DNA of 64,000 bases from positions 668,848 through 732,847 of the forward strand of contig NC_133300.1 of NCBI RefSeq assembly GCF_005239225.2. Reading direction: 5' to 3'. Below the pieces are notes generated by a model that worked only from the letters and a program-made list of their open reading frames with translations, was not told the DNA's origin and searched no databases. The DNA is from Populus alba (Eukaryota > Streptophyta > Magnoliopsida > Malpighiales > Salicaceae). Both the position numbers and the translations under genes were made by a program. Positions 1-13,024 of this stretch are shown here, piece after piece; the first letter of the stretch is position 1; each line of letters starts with the position of its first letter.

Positions 1-966
1 TTAATTGATGAATCCATTTAATTATGCTTTTAAATTTCAAGATTAATTCAATTCTCAATTGAATTCTAGGGAAAATAATAATTGTATCTATCATCTATTG
101 AAAAATACATAATTAATCAACCCTTACCTTAAAGTTTTTGCCTTTACAATCATAAAAAAAGAGGAGCCTATTTCTCCTCAAACGACCTTTTTTTCTGTCA
201 TAAACTTAATGGTAGTGTTTGATAGATGGGGGACTCAATTAGGAATCGTTTTTGTTTGTGGTTCTAGTGGAGAATTATGTGAAAAATGAGAGATATATAT
301 GTCAGTTCCACAAGCCTGCCCATTAAATGGGTTAGTCTTAAAATTCCATTATTATTATTTTAATTTATAGCTTATTCTCTCTTTTATGTGTATGAACATG
401 AAAATTTTGGGAAATTCATTCCACAAGCCTGCCCATTAAATGGGTTAGTCTTTGCGGAAAAAAACTTCATCTGATTTTGGAAGACTCCCTCTTATTAATT
501 AATTTAAATATTTAAGTAGCGTTTCAACCTGCTAGGGCTCGCAGTCGCAGGGGGTAGGTTTAATTTTTCTCACATATTTGAAGACTTCTTCACCTTCCAT
601 TTATTTTCAAAGCGTAAAAGACCGAAGCGAAATCAAATGAAGGACGGTTGAAATATTGCATCACCACATGGAATCTAAGCTAGTAGCTTATCAACCTTTG
701 AAATATTGCATCAACTTCTTAGATGAGTGGAAACATTAATTAATTGGCTTGGACAAGTCAAATAAGAGTTCATTTTTTCCTGAAAAAAAATGCTCTAGGA
801 TCACCACTAAATATGCTCCTTCACCATTGAAGCCAAATTGATAATCCATGATTAAGGTTCTAGGTTAAGAGCCTTAGTTTAATTCGTAAAAGAAGTGTTG
901 TTTCAAACAATATTAATAAACTCGGTCTGAACTGACAAATTAACTCGATGATCCATTGATTTGAGA
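1..966. other. intergenic, AT-rich, no gene seen
   Basis: I see no coding region here. A 34-bp sequence occurs twice (306-339 and 419-452) and contains the palindrome CCCATTAAATGGG. The rest is AT-rich without recognisable domains. Confidence 0.6.
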
Positions 967-1067
967 CAAGGTTGTCAATTCCATTTCGGTAAGTGTTTTA
1001 TTTTTTTAATTGGAATGAAATGTTTCAGTTTCGGAGTGTTTTGGTGTGCCGTTTCGGAGTTATATTG

Positions 1068-1120
<53 letters not shown>

Positions 1121-1794
1121 CAAACATAATTCAAATTCAAGATAAATTAATTATAAATTATACAATATAAACACAATGCCAAACAAATATAATTTTAAAA
1201 TTTAAAATATTTTTAAATAGTCAAGATTATATAGATCTTTAACTTAAAATAATTCAAATTAAACAAAATATCAAAATATTATGAAAGAAAAATGTTTAAA
1301 CAAAAATATTTTAAATATAAAGTTAGGTTAATGTTATCAAATGGCTAATGGAATCTGAAGCATTATTTGTTTTGCTCAAATTCCTACAAAGTATAAACAT
1401 GAAAAAAAAAACAATATGAATATAAACCATATATATTAGTGATAAATATAATTTTTAAAAATTAATATTATTGTTAATGAAAATAGTAATAATAAATTTT
1501 AACATTATTATTAATAACATTGCTATTAAAAATAGTACTGAAAAAGAGCTTTTTATAATCGGGTGGTTTAATTAATGAAATTGAGTAAAGTTCAATTTGA
1601 TTCAATGGCTTTTTAAGAGTGGAACGGAACATGTGGAATGAAACCGGAACGTTTCGGGTGGAATTTAGCCGAAAAATCCGGAACGGACCGAGATTTAAAA
1701 TAAGATGAAATTTGTTCCATTTTATTTCGTTTTTTAAATTGGTATGGAATGTTTCGGTCATTCCAGGCGGAACGGAACGGAATTGACAACCTTG
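967..1794. mobile_element. non-autonomous hAT-like DNA transposon (828 bp)
   Basis: The ends are perfect inverted repeats of at least 16 bp: CAAGGTTGTCAATTCC at the left and its complement at the right. An identical 8-bp direct repeat ATTTGAGA flanks them at 959-966 and 1795-1802. An 8-bp target duplication with CAAGG...CCTTG termini is the usual hAT signature. The subterminal regions are also partly inverted and rich in TTTCGG/CCGAAA. The interior has a (TA)n tract and no transposase, so the element would depend on an enzyme made elsewhere. A MULE with a 10-bp duplication is possible if the terminal C/G is assigned to the target. Confidence 0.75.
1071..1116. repeat. (AT)n microsatellite
   Basis: Pure AT dinucleotide tract inside the hAT-like element. 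Confidence 0.95.
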
Positions 1795-1802
1795 ATTTGA
1801 GA

Positions 1803-2345
1803 CTTAATATAAGTTAAATTTCAAATTAAATTATATAAGAGTTGATCTAGTCAACCAAGTGAGGCAACTCATTGAAAGCATATTATTTTATTTATTTTTT
1901 AAATAAATAAAAAAATATCATTTTGAATTAATCTAGGTTAACTCGCTCTGTTAATTGTGTTTTGAGAAAGCTAGATTTAATAACATTGGATATAAGTAGC
2001 ATAATGTCATATCCAAACTTACAAGATTGGTTGGTTGTTGAATAATTAAGTGGCTCATGTTGTTCAATGTACATGCTAAAGAAAGCTCATAAATGCATAT
2101 ATATACCTCATTTATATATGTGCGTGTGTACATGGAGCTTCATAGTCACCATTGAAACGATGGAAAGAGGTCACATGCATGCATGGCATTTTAAATTAGA
2201 TTGTTGAAGAAGAAAGCCCCATGTGATGCACTGTACGATGTAATAATAATTCAATGTCTTCGTCTTATCCCGAGAGTTGTAGTCTGTTTGTTGATGTTGT
2301 CTTTGCATTTATTTTCAAGATCAGGAGAGTTGAATTTCCAGTGTG

Positions 2346-2380
<35 letters not shown>

Positions 2381-4182
2381 ATGTGCCGTACAGTTAACAT
2401 GACCAAGATCATGTGGTAAGTTAATTAGTTTGATACTCCAAAAATACAGGCTGCCTAAAACAGGGAAGCCCTTAAACAAGGCAGCTGCACTTATGACCAT
2501 ACTTGACTTTTCACATCGATATACTTCTTCTAGATAGCAGCTACACAAATGATCTAGCTGGCTACTTTTTCCCCTAGGGGTACGTGGCTAGTTAGTTTCT
2601 ATATAATATAGTCTCATCTATTGGATAATTTTTTAAGTTGATATCTGATGATGTTTAAAAAAATTAATAAGTTTAGAAGTAATGTTTATATGTTGAATTA
2701 TCGTTGAATTTTTTTATTTTAGTAATTAAATTTATTTTTTCTAATCAAAATAGTTGTTACATGTAAGAAGTTCTCTTTCATAAATTTATAAAATCTCATA
2801 TATTTAAGTGAATAATTTTTTAGAGAAAAAATATAATGATATTTTAAAAAGAGATACTCTAAAAATATATATGTAATAGAGAATGGATATTATGAATCTT
2901 TTTTAGTCATAAAAATATTAACAATAACTAAAAATAAAACTACAAAAATTAAAAAAACCAAGAATAGATCAAGATATTATTCTTGCAAGACGGAACATTT
3001 GTCTAGTTGTATTTGTTGAATTTGTTTATTAAAATTAATATTTTATTCATTCAAATGATATTAAAAATAGACAAGCATATTAAATTAATTAAATAAAATA
3101 AAAGTGCAAAAAAATATTATGTAAGGAATATGTACATATCTGAATTTATTTTCAAAAATAAAGTTCTTGTATACAAAAGATAAAAAATATATATATAAAT
3201 AAATTAGAACAATCTTTTCAAAAATCAAATATGGACATCACGATAAAAAAAAAAAAAAAAACAATCTCTATAAAAAAAGATTAAATAAGCAAAATCAAAA
3301 TTACAAATGAGGAATATTAATTGAAGCATAAATTTTAAAAATATATTTTTTAATATATATATATATATATAAAGATATAAAGATATCAGTAAAAAAATAT
3401 CATAAAAAAAATAATTGTTAAGTTGTTATGGCTTAACTCGTCAAACTCGTGACTCAAATTATGAACTCAACTAGATTCAATTGTTTTCCCTTGCAATTTA
3501 TATTCAACCTAATAAAAAAAAATAAGGTCAAAAAGAGCCTAGACTCATGAGTCTATAGTCCACCGCACTTAGGCCACTGCAATGAAGAGCCTATGAGTGT
3601 TGACGAGCCTTCAAGCTCAAGCCTGCGAGCTTTAATCTATTTTTATTTTTTATTAATTTTTTAAAAAAAACTCTTATTTTTTTGAGAAAAAATTTAAGTC
3701 GGTGACACATCGCCCGCCAAGATAGACAACATACCATCTAGAAGCTGAAATTGTGCAACTAGTCTTTTAGCAAAAACAGAAAACCTAATTTTCAAGTTAT
3801 TTCAACCTAAAAACACCTTACATCAAGACCCTTATAACATCCATAAATCATTCAATCAACTCCAAATACCTAAAAAAAATAGTTTTTCTTGGTTCAAATC
3901 TGGTTTTTAATACAATATCGAGACTTTTAAAAACCTTCATGAAGCTATTCTCATCTCATGAAACCCTTGACAGAAACCATTTTGGTAGCCGAAAACCCAC
4001 AATTTTATATACATTTGTTATTTGTTTTCTTTGGATTATAAAGGAGAGACTCGAAGCTGATATCTGTAAGGGAGAGGAGGGGCATGGGTGATAGCTAGAC
4101 TGCAAACTCATAATTAACTCACAAACATTTCTTTGAAAATTACTGTGGTAACTATAACAAGATTTTTTGTCATTAAACGGAG
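1803..4182. other. intergenic, AT-rich, repeat debris
   Basis: I see no supported gene. The stretch has a (TA)n microsatellite at 2347-2378. From about 3690 the text resembles LTR-retrotransposon debris (a GGTGACACATCGCCCG-like phrase and an AAGGAGAGACTCGAAGC phrase), but no boundaries can be set. Short open frames here overlap simple repeats and have no family resemblance. Confidence 0.5.
2347..2378. repeat. (TA)n microsatellite
   Basis: Uninterrupted TA dinucleotide tract of 32 bp. Confidence 0.95.
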
Positions 4183-4490
4183 CAATGGGAGTCTAGGCAA
4201 GGATCTTGAAGAGCCTGGTGTGCAAAATGATATGGTTAAAAATGCTACACTCGCAGGTAGCCAAAATGGTTCAAGAACAAAGTCTTGGGGGAGACCTAGT
4301 AATGGTTTTGCCAGAGACATTCTTTCCCAACTTGTTGCTATGAACAATGTCCAAAATCCAATTTTCATTGATCAAAATTACTGCCATGAAAATAAAGATT
4401 GTCCTGGTCAGGTAACATGAATTCTTAATGATCTGAGACTAACAGTGATTCCATTGGAAGATGTAAAACTCACTTGTAGAAATGGACCAG
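4183..4490 (+). pseudogene. polygalacturonase relic (exon 3 and part of exon 4)
   Basis: The piece 4183-4411 is 229 nt, exactly the length of exon 3 in the intact polygalacturonase at 19939-21621. It is preceded by AG and followed by GT. It reads NGSLGKDLEEPGVQND and ends in the family's NYC...CPGQ. The GH28 catalytic motif RIK has become RTK. About 4445-4490 keeps an exon 4 trace (LEDVKLTC). Exons 1 and 2 are absent upstream, so this is a dead fragment of the same gene cluster. The open frame through exon 3 shows it decayed late or by few mutations. Confidence 0.8.
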
Positions 4491-5129
4491 CTGACTAGCT
4501 TTATTGCACCGAATTAATTACTTAAGTGACATTCTTAAAATTTAATGCTCTCTTGATTTCTAAGATTAGCTCCATAGTACAGCAATTTTGAGCAATTATA
4601 TCTTATAACCCAAAACATTATCCAATTTCCCACATAATTAATTCTTCTCCACTATTCCTACACGTACGTCTCACATGGCTGAATTAACATGAACGAGTGC
4701 TCCATACTCAAGAAGAACATGCATGCCTTTTTTGTAAGCCACCCAAGCAAATATTTAAACACCTGGCCAATCAACCAGAAACTCCAATTGCAAAGCAAAT
4801 TACCCATCTTCTTATATAGTTTATACATGCAAGAAAATGAAAAACTAGACGTTATGATCATATTTTGATGCATATCAAAACATGGGCATAAGTTGTTCTC
4901 CTCAAATATCTAGTTAATAAACGACATACCAGAGGCCTAATCTCATTGAATTAATCCTTAAGCATTTACAGATATTAGCTTAAGAAATTATAGAAACAAC
5001 TCATTGACACCGTACATAACACAAATTACGTTAAGTACATGACAACATGAGTGGAACATGCAATTTCACTTGTTTTGTACGACAACAATATTTAATTCGT
5101 ATGCTAGCTAGCTAGTCCGAAACCATATA
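4491..5129. other. intergenic upstream of the split polygalacturonase
   Basis: No gene seen. This is the presumed upstream promoter region of the polygalacturonase starting at 5214. Confidence 0.5.
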
Positions 5130-5137
5130 TATATAAA
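5130..5137 (+). promoter_or_regulatory. TATA box of the split polygalacturonase
   Basis: TATATAAA lies about 77 nt before the ATG at 5214. The intact paralog has TATAAATA at about the same distance from its own ATG, which supports the call. Confidence 0.55.
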
Positions 5138-5543
5138 TGGCTTTAAATATATATTGTGGTCATCTAATTCCAATATCTCCTTTTCATCATTTCTTGAAAT
5201 TGAAACCGTAACGATGGTGAAGATAATACTACTATATTGTGTTCTTTTCCTCTTATTTGCAGCCTCCTACCAAGCATCAAATGTGGTCTACAATGTCGTC
5301 AAACTTGGAGCGAAGCCAGACGGCAAGGTCGATTCTACCGAAGCATTTACGAAGGCATGGACGTTAGCATGTAGCTCAACATGGCCAGCCATGGTATATG
5401 TTCCTCAGGGGAGTTTCTTGATCAAACCTGTAGTGTTTGGTGGTCCATGCAAGAATAAAATATTGTTCTCCATTGATGGAACAATTGTGGCACCATCAAA
5501 TTACTGGGTTTTCGGCAATTCTGGATTTTGGATTTTGTTCTAC

Positions 5544-5548
5544 AAGGT
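5544..5548 (+). repeat. target site duplication, left copy (AAGGT)
   Basis: AAGGT lies directly before the 5' LTR and is identical to 17392-17396 directly after the 3' LTR. Five bp is the usual LTR-retrotransposon duplication. Confidence 0.93.
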
Positions 5549-7223
5549 TGTTGTAACCCATTTTTGGATCCCCACAAAAATAATAATAATAACAATAATA
5601 AATTAATTAATTAATTAAAAAAAAAAACAAAAAAACAAACAGTGTCGTTTTGACACTGTTCCTCTTCCCGCGTGCTGCTAGAGCCCCACACCAATGATTG
5701 CAGGCTGCTCCCAAAAACCTGCCGCACACCCTGCCGAAATCAAGGGAGTGGCGCCTTGCTGTCGCGCCCAATGGCCGACCAGCCGCCGCGTGACCCGCTC
5801 CCTGGCTCCACAGTGAAAAGCCACGCTCACTGGCTCTATAAATAGAGGAGGAACGACGAACAAAAGAGGAGGAGAAGAAAAACCGGAGAGAGAGGGAAGA
5901 GAAGAGAAGGGAGAGACAAAGAGAGGAGAAACCCGAGAGAGAAGGAAGAGAAGAGGAGGGAGGAGACCGAGAGAAAGAGAGAGAAGAGGAAAGGAAAGGA
6001 GAAAGAAGGGAGAACGAAGAAGAAGAAGAAGAAGAAGAAGCAGAGAAGAACGAAAAAAAACAGAGGAGAAAGAGAAGGAAAACGCAGAGCCACCGCCGGC
6101 CACCCCACTGTCAGCGCCGCTTCCTGTCCCCACCAGTAGCTCCACCATCGACGACAGCCACCACAGGTCAGCCCTCTACCTCTTATCTCGTTTTACTGTT
6201 CATCTTCTTGCATGTGCACGTTCTGCAAATTAATTACCCGGTTACTGTGCATGTGCACAGTAACTGGCTAATTAATTCACTGGTTACTGTGCACACAGTA
6301 ACCCGTTTACTATGTGCACAGTAACCAACCCATGCATTTGGGCCAGGTTCGGCCCAACCCATGTATTTGGGCCTGACCCGGCCCATTTCAAAAAAAAAAT
6401 CAAAAAACATTTTTTTAGCATTTTATAATTTTTCCGCGTAATTTTTATGTCATTTTGATTAATATTGGGTGGTATTTTATGTTGTTAAAAATACAAAAAT
6501 CTGATATTAAAATACCCGGTTTTCGTCAAAAAACTTCCAAAAATACAAAAAAAATTAAAAAAAGAGAAAAAAATGTTTTTGTGCATACGGCCAAGTGTCT
6601 CAAAGCTAAAAAATTCATATTGTATTTTTCATACACCAAAAAAAAATATTTTAGCATGCATTTTGGCTTTAATAACCAGTTTATTAAAGTCAAGAGAATA
6701 TTGACCAATATTTCAAAAACAACAAAAATTTTATTTTCGTTTGTCTCTTAGTATCCGGGGTATGACTTTACACGTAATGCATATTCCGGATATTTAATTC
6801 TTTTTTTGGACAATAGAACTTGGGGTATGACATTACACGTAATGCGTATTCCGGATATTTAATTCTTTTTTGTTTGGACAATAGAACCCGGGGTATGACA
6901 TTACATGTAATGCATATTTTGGACAATAGGAAACCACAACATGACTTAGATTTTATTAGACAAAACAATGCAGCCTACCTTAGGTAGGGCGTAGTTGGGG
7001 TGCTAACACCTTCCCTTTACGCAACCAGTCTCCGTACCCGATCTCTAAAGACCAGTTAAGGTTCCTAGTAACCAGAATACTAGGTGGCGACTCCCAGTCC
7101 ATTTTTAGCTTAGAGACAAAGAACTCCTTGTCTCACCATATTTTCCATGCCAAATAGACAACATACCACACCCTCACGAAGGGTTGGGGTGGACGATCGC
7201 CGCGCCGCCGCACACGTGCGACA
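5549..7223 (+). repeat. 5' LTR (1675 bp)
   Basis: Begins TGTTGTAACCCATTTTTGG and ends CACACGTGCGACA. It contains a purine-rich GA/GAA tract (about 5845-6085), several GTGCACAGTAAC repeats (about 6245-6330), and GGGCC(T/A)G-rich phrases near 6340-6385. By eye it differs from the 3' LTR by one substitution (A at 5568, G at 15734) and by the lengths of A runs, which implies recent insertion. Confidence 0.92.
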
Positions 7224-7226
7224 GAA

Positions 7227-7245
7227 TGGCGACTCCGCTGGGGAC
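7227..7245 (+). promoter_or_regulatory. primer-binding site, probably tRNA-Arg
   Basis: TGGCGACTCCGCTGGGGAC starts 3 nt after the 5' LTR. It begins TGG (complement of the tRNA CCA end) and resembles the tRNA-Arg primer site I recall for Ogre-type elements. A partial echo, TGGCGACTCCCAGT, lies inside the LTR near 7085. Confidence 0.6.
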
Positions 7246-10200
7246 TTTGTGGACTAAGCTTTGTTTTTGTCTGATGATTGTGTTTTATTGTTGTGGTTTG
7301 CTTGTTTATTTTTAAATATGTATTTTCTATATATTTGTTCATATTTAGTTGCGCGTTTTAATTTCTGTACATATTTATCTCATGCATCACATAGTGTAAT
7401 TTTTAAAGCACACACAAGCTTCAGGTTAGGAGGGGGACTAGCAGCTTACCTTACGACTTTTAGTCAAGGTTTAAGTTTGTGTAAACCCCAACTCTTCGTT
7501 GAGTGCCAAGATTGGTAAAAGTTGGACATGTGCCATCTCACTGCCTACTGGCCCCTATATTGCCTTCAAGAGGGTAATCACTGGGACAACAAGAGACCCT
7601 TTTTAGAGACCGAATAGTAAACCTACCTTTTGTCTCACTTAAAAAGATTAGAACCTGCCTGTAGGATGTATGCTCCGTAAATATTTGTTTTGCATCCGAG
7701 CAAGCATCTTGAACTCAAGACTTGTGGGTGACACATTGGCCGTCACTCCGAAAATTGTCATTGTAGAGTTTGGGCAAAAATCATGATTCTTGTTCCATCA
7801 TACAAGAGTTACGACCATATTGTCACCTCTCGAAGGGCGAGTTCATCATATAGATTACATATTCATAAATTTATCATGCATGTACCGGGTTGAAAGGTAG
7901 GTCCCCCGCACAAGCTGTGTTGCATGTGATTGAAGAAAGATGATGGAAGTGAAGAAAGGTGTCGGATAGAGGCTCATTATCAGATTAAGGTTGAGAGCCT
8001 CAAAGGTGAAATAGCTAGACTCAGATTTGCTTGAATAAGTGTTGAGTATTTAAATGGAAAGAGAATGTCTGCACAGTCTTCTGTGGGAACAATGTTTGTC
8101 CACGTCCAAGTGAAGCTGTATCTCTCCTTTTCAGTCATAAACAACAGCAACAATGCCTTCAGTCATCAACTAATGACAACTCTGATTCTTGTCCAGTTGT
8201 ACTGTTAAGTGTTCATCGCCTCCACATCATCTAATAGAACCAAACGACTACTAGTCTCCTGTTCATGGTGCATTAGTCTACTTTGAAGTTACCCCAATTA
8301 TGAGCTCAATTCCAATTCAGCAGCACAAGGTGTTAGTCTGAAAAATCATGATCAGATACTGAACTTCTACGTGTGGCACGAGCAAAACATTGTACTAGGC
8401 AAAGGAGTCAGGCCTGGTCTGAAAATATGAGTAGTCGTCGAACTTCAACGTGGCAGAGCTCTCTCTACAAAAATCTGTTTATGATGCTGCAAGTTGAGAG
8501 TGCAAGAGAGGATCTACTAATTACATATGCTATAAATATTTCTCTCGTCAATTTCAGCACGAAGAAATTGTAGCATGTTGAAGAGCCAGATTTGGTTTGA
8601 AAACATAGAGCAGACATCAAACTTCAACGTTGCAGAGATCTCTCGGCAGGAATCTACTTGAGGATTTGTAATTGGGAAATCCAAGAAGGGATGCAGTGGT
8701 TTCAGATTGTCCACAATTTTCTCCTACCAGTATTGGCATTAAAACGCAAAAGTGGCTGTTTGCTGCACCGTCAATGAGGAATTAAAGAGAAAATAGAGGA
8801 GTTGTGGATTCATCAGTTTCTCTTCCAATTTTGACAATATATGATTCCATACATTTTTGTTTTTGCGCACTGCATGGATTACCTAGATATTGACGGGTTT
8901 CCAACAATCCTAAAACCACAACAACATTGGAAGATTGAAATGATGTTGTGAGGATTTGCCGAAGGATTGAACAAGCTATGAAGAGAGGAAAGATTGAAGG
9001 ATCTGCCATGGATTCCAGAACCATGATGAGAGGTGAATCAAGAGATGACTTTGACAGTGTGAAACCTTAATTATGTGGTCTAGCCAGGTCTCACGGTAGC
9101 ATTAATTGCTCAAATGTCTTTGCCAAGTTTGACATTCCTCTGCTGCTTAAGTTTGTCGACCTGCATCTGCCAGATTCCAAACTTTTACCTGACTCCGACA
9201 AATCCCATGCAACCACCATTTTCTGGGTGGTTTAGTCCAGACAAGAGATGTGATGTCATGGTGGGGTCCTCAACCATTTCAATTCAACAGTTGCAAGAAT
9301 TTCAAGAAGCAAGTCTCAAAGTTGGTGAGCAAGGGACAAGTGGAGCTTGCAAAGGAGGGTGTCATTGGCTATATTGTCCCCCGAACATCATCAAAATGAC
9401 AGGTGATCGAAAGTGCTTGGAAAAACACAGATATTGCCAGAAAAGTTGATTCAAGAATGGAGATGAACAGTCAATCATATTGTTATGGAATTCTGCATTT
9501 TGTTTTGGGATCACATCTCATCCTTCAACGAAACATGTCTTGCTTTTGTCTCTTTGTTGTTTTGAAATCAACAGATGTTTAGCATTTTATTCTGACAAAA
9601 TATTTTGATCAAACTCCAACATGCGATAAAGGCTAATCAAACCTGAAGATTAAAAGTGTTTTGATTTCAGAAATGACTCAATTCTTGTTTGAAATGACAT
9701 GAGGTGACCAAACATATTTTGAGCTCATACACAAAATTGAACCACACATCATATAGCTAAGTTTTAGCAGTATGCATAATGACATGTAGTGGATTCGGTA
9801 GTTATGGACTCGTGAATCATGACTCTTACAAGTCCAAATCATTACACTAGATGAGGTCAAAATTTATCGGTTTTAACCGACCTTACTTGAAATGAGAAAA
9901 GGCCATCTTTGATATTCCCTTCACTTTCTAAAGATTATATCCCTTTGTAGTCCCATTTTGAGCTGGATAAAATATCTTTTCATGAAAACCCTGACTAGGA
10001 TCACACCCCACACTGGGGGCAAATGAGAGATATTTTGAAGACATTGATATGATTAATGGATAAAGAGGAAGGCTTAGAACAAAAGTCCAATGATTGAGAG
10101 AGAGCTAGAAGAAGACACATAGACTGGGGGCATGTAAGAAAGTTTTGAGGAATGCTATGAAAAAAAAAAAAGAACGAAAAAAGAGTTGAAATTGCCTTCA

Positions 10201-12590
10201 CTTAAAGATAAGTCAAAGATAAAGGAAGGAGAACGCCTATCAAGTCTATGAAAAGCAAAAGAAATTTCAATCAAGGAAAGACACAACAAAAGCCAATACC
10301 AGAAAAAAGACTAAGTTGTAAACGTGACTTTTGGTGTCCATTATAAAGCCTATGATGTTATCAGATGATTAAGGTTGGTTATTCATCAAGGAAAGGTGGA
10401 TTTGCATTATGACTTATGTTAAGAAAAATCTGAACTTTGAGGTTAACAAGGTTATATGTCGTTTCCTCTACAAAGACAATAATAGAAAAGAGTTGATGAA
10501 CAGTTGATGTTGATCCTAGGTCTTTGAAACCCTCAAACACCTTTTGAGCCTTTGAGATTCCTTTCTTTCATAGCCATGAGCCATAACCTGCATTACGTGC
10601 TTTTAAAAGCCCTTTTTAATCAAGCAAGCAATTTGAACCGATAAATGGCGCTCTCAAAACTTGAAGAGCTTTTCCATAAGGGTCGTGACTTCATGAATTA
10701 AGCTATTGGTTATTATGCATGCTGATAAAACAAGTGCTAAGAAAAGAAATAATCTTTCTTGATAAAGCCTAAGTGTTGACTTGGGTGCCTTGCTTTTGAA
10801 GTTCATAAAAATGTCACCTTATCACAGACCATCAAAAGATATACCCAAAATCCGAGTCTAAAATGGATACAAAGAACCATGGAAAAAGCCATTTCAATCC
10901 TACATTGGGTCAATTTCTGTTTTTAAAATGCATGCCAATCAAAGGACTGTGTATTTCGAATAACGTGTGTTGGGTCTTTGATCAAAAAGCTTGATTTTCA
11001 AAAGATTTTCAAAAAGGACATCTCTGATTTCATTTCAACAAACTAGACTTTGAATAGACATGATCTTTGAAATATGAGAGTTGATTCCAAAACAAGAAAG
11101 ATTATCAAACACAGAAGAACAATGATTGAGTATGCAAAATTGTTAATAGAAATGACATTGAAGTCCTCGACACTCCTTGAAAAGTTGAGCAGCTGGGGGC
11201 AATACAGTGGACCTTAAGAAGGAAAACAAACAGTATCCAGATCAGCTGGGGGCAAAGAAAGAATCACATGATGAGTCATCAAAGTCCATCAAAGTCATCC
11301 CTGGCATTCACAAAAGCCATTTGGTTGTAAACAGAAGAATGAGCATGTTCAGATCAACTAGGGGCAATGTTGTTCAAAGACAATCCATGATTTAGTAAAC
11401 TTCAACAGCAATTGATGAGCAACACTGCACTTGAAGGATATTTTCATATCTTCATCTTGGGTCACCCTCTGAAACATGGCTATGACTCCTGACAGATGTT
11501 ATCGAGTGAGTGCATTTGAATGAACATCGAACATATGCACCACCAGGACTGATTGTGGAACATTGCTGCACTTGAAGGACAATCTCATATTGTCATCCTT
11601 TGAAACATGGTTATCGACAGACGTTACCACGTAACTGCATTGAATGAATGTCAGAAAGGCACCCACCCCAAAGACTGGCTGTGCGGGGCAATTTGTTTTG
11701 AAGCCAGATAAGCACTTCACCACATGAGTATGGGTGATAAAAGCAGCATCATTGATGAGGCTAAGACATTTCTTTTCACAATCTGATTAGAAGAGTTGAA
11801 AGGAATCTATGAGAAGAGCACTGAGCATACAACCATGAGCCTTTGTACTGCAAGCTATGAGATGCATGACTGGATGACTGAATGAGTTCCAAGAAGGCTG
11901 ATGATAAGATGTACTTGAAGAGTACTGTTTCAACTAGAGGCAAGTTCATGACGGATTAACAATCTTGATGGGTATTGGCATGATGCACACAATCAATCAG
12001 AGGATAATTCTCAGAAGAAGCCAGGAGAGAAAATCCTTCATGATGAATCAAGCAGTACCACACTTGGGGGCAAGGTCAAGCTTGATGAACGATGCAAGCA
12101 GTAATTGTCGAAGACAGCCCGGGATGGGCACTGCATTTACAGCTGAGTGGATGGCTAGCACATGAATGAGCCAATACATCGGAAGAACAAGGAAAGCATT
12201 GGAATGCAAACAAAGGCACCCTATGAAGATGGAGCATCAAAGAGGGGGGGACCTATATTTCAAATCAGGTAAGGATACATGCATGTCATCTAACCAAACA
12301 TTTGCATATATTTTTGAATCGTTACAGGAAAATCCTTAATGAGGTCCAGCAAGATGGTGAAAAAAAGAAAGAAGCATTGTGGTGATGATAATAAAGAATC
12401 AGTTTTGATCATGGAATAAAAGGGAAGATGGGATGAACCCTACCATTAGGGAAATCCTAAAGAAATGAAAAGATCACCCTGGCAGTCAGAGAACACTGAG
12501 TTTTCAAACCCTATGATTGGGAATTATCAGGAAGCACCAAGTTTTGCAGCCCTTCTTCTGTCATCCCCTCAGGACTTCGCCAGGTAAGTC
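7246..12590 (+). other. retrotransposon interior without coding capacity
   Basis: About 5.3 kb with no recognisable protein domain on either strand. Open frames are short (longest about 110 codons at 9114) and have no zinc knuckle or enzyme motif. The stretch carries repeated CTGGGGGCA-like words (near 10012, 10124, 11187, 11241, 11355, 12060). This looks like a deleted or scrambled gag-pol region replaced by non-coding sequence. Confidence 0.6.
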
Positions 12591-13020
12591 CTATTTTTCA
12601 CACTTGTCATATCACATCTTCCATTTGGGTTGGTCACCCATGACAATGAGACCACGCTTTTTCATATTCTTTCCACACGGGTAGGTCACCCATGACAATG
12701 AGACTGCCTTTCATCATATTTTTTCCATCTGGGTAGGTCACCCATTACAATGAGACCACACTTCATATTTTTTCCATTTTTGGGTAGGTCACCCATTACA
12801 ATGAGACCGCACTTCACATTCTTTCTATTTGGGTAGGTCGCCCATCACAACGAGACCACTTCATCATATTTTTTCCATCTGGGTAGGTCACCCATTACAA
12901 TGAGACCACACTTCATATTTTTCCTCCTGGGTAGGTCACCCATAAGAATGAGACCACTCTTCCTCCTTTCCACTTGGGTAGGTCACCCATTATAATGAGA
13001 CCACTTTTTACACATTCTTT
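12590..13020 (+). repeat. tandem repeat R1, eight ~50-58 bp units
   Basis: Eight imperfect copies of a unit built on GGGTAGGTCACCCAT, then ACAATGAGACCA, separated by pyrimidine-rich TTTTTCC spacers of varying length. The core can form a small stem (GGGT with ACCC). Confidence 0.88.
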
Positions 13021-13024
13021 TGTT

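Noticed and set aside
5154..5213. Upstream in-frame start for the split polygalacturonase
   Set aside because: Starting there would put 20 polar residues before the signal peptide, and it lies too close to the TATA box.
5678..6148. Long minus-strand frames rich in Ser, Leu and Phe in both LTRs (also 15777-16314)
   Set aside because: They read the complement of the purine-rich GA/GAA tract of the LTR, appear in several frames and have no domain.
7227..7245. tRNA gene
   Set aside because: Only the complement of a tRNA 3' end is present, as expected for a primer-binding site. No tRNA body follows.
9114..9449. 111-codon frame in the retrotransposon interior as a gag remnant
   Set aside because: No zinc knuckle, capsid-like or protease motif. 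Composition and context are those of chance frames in non-coding interior.
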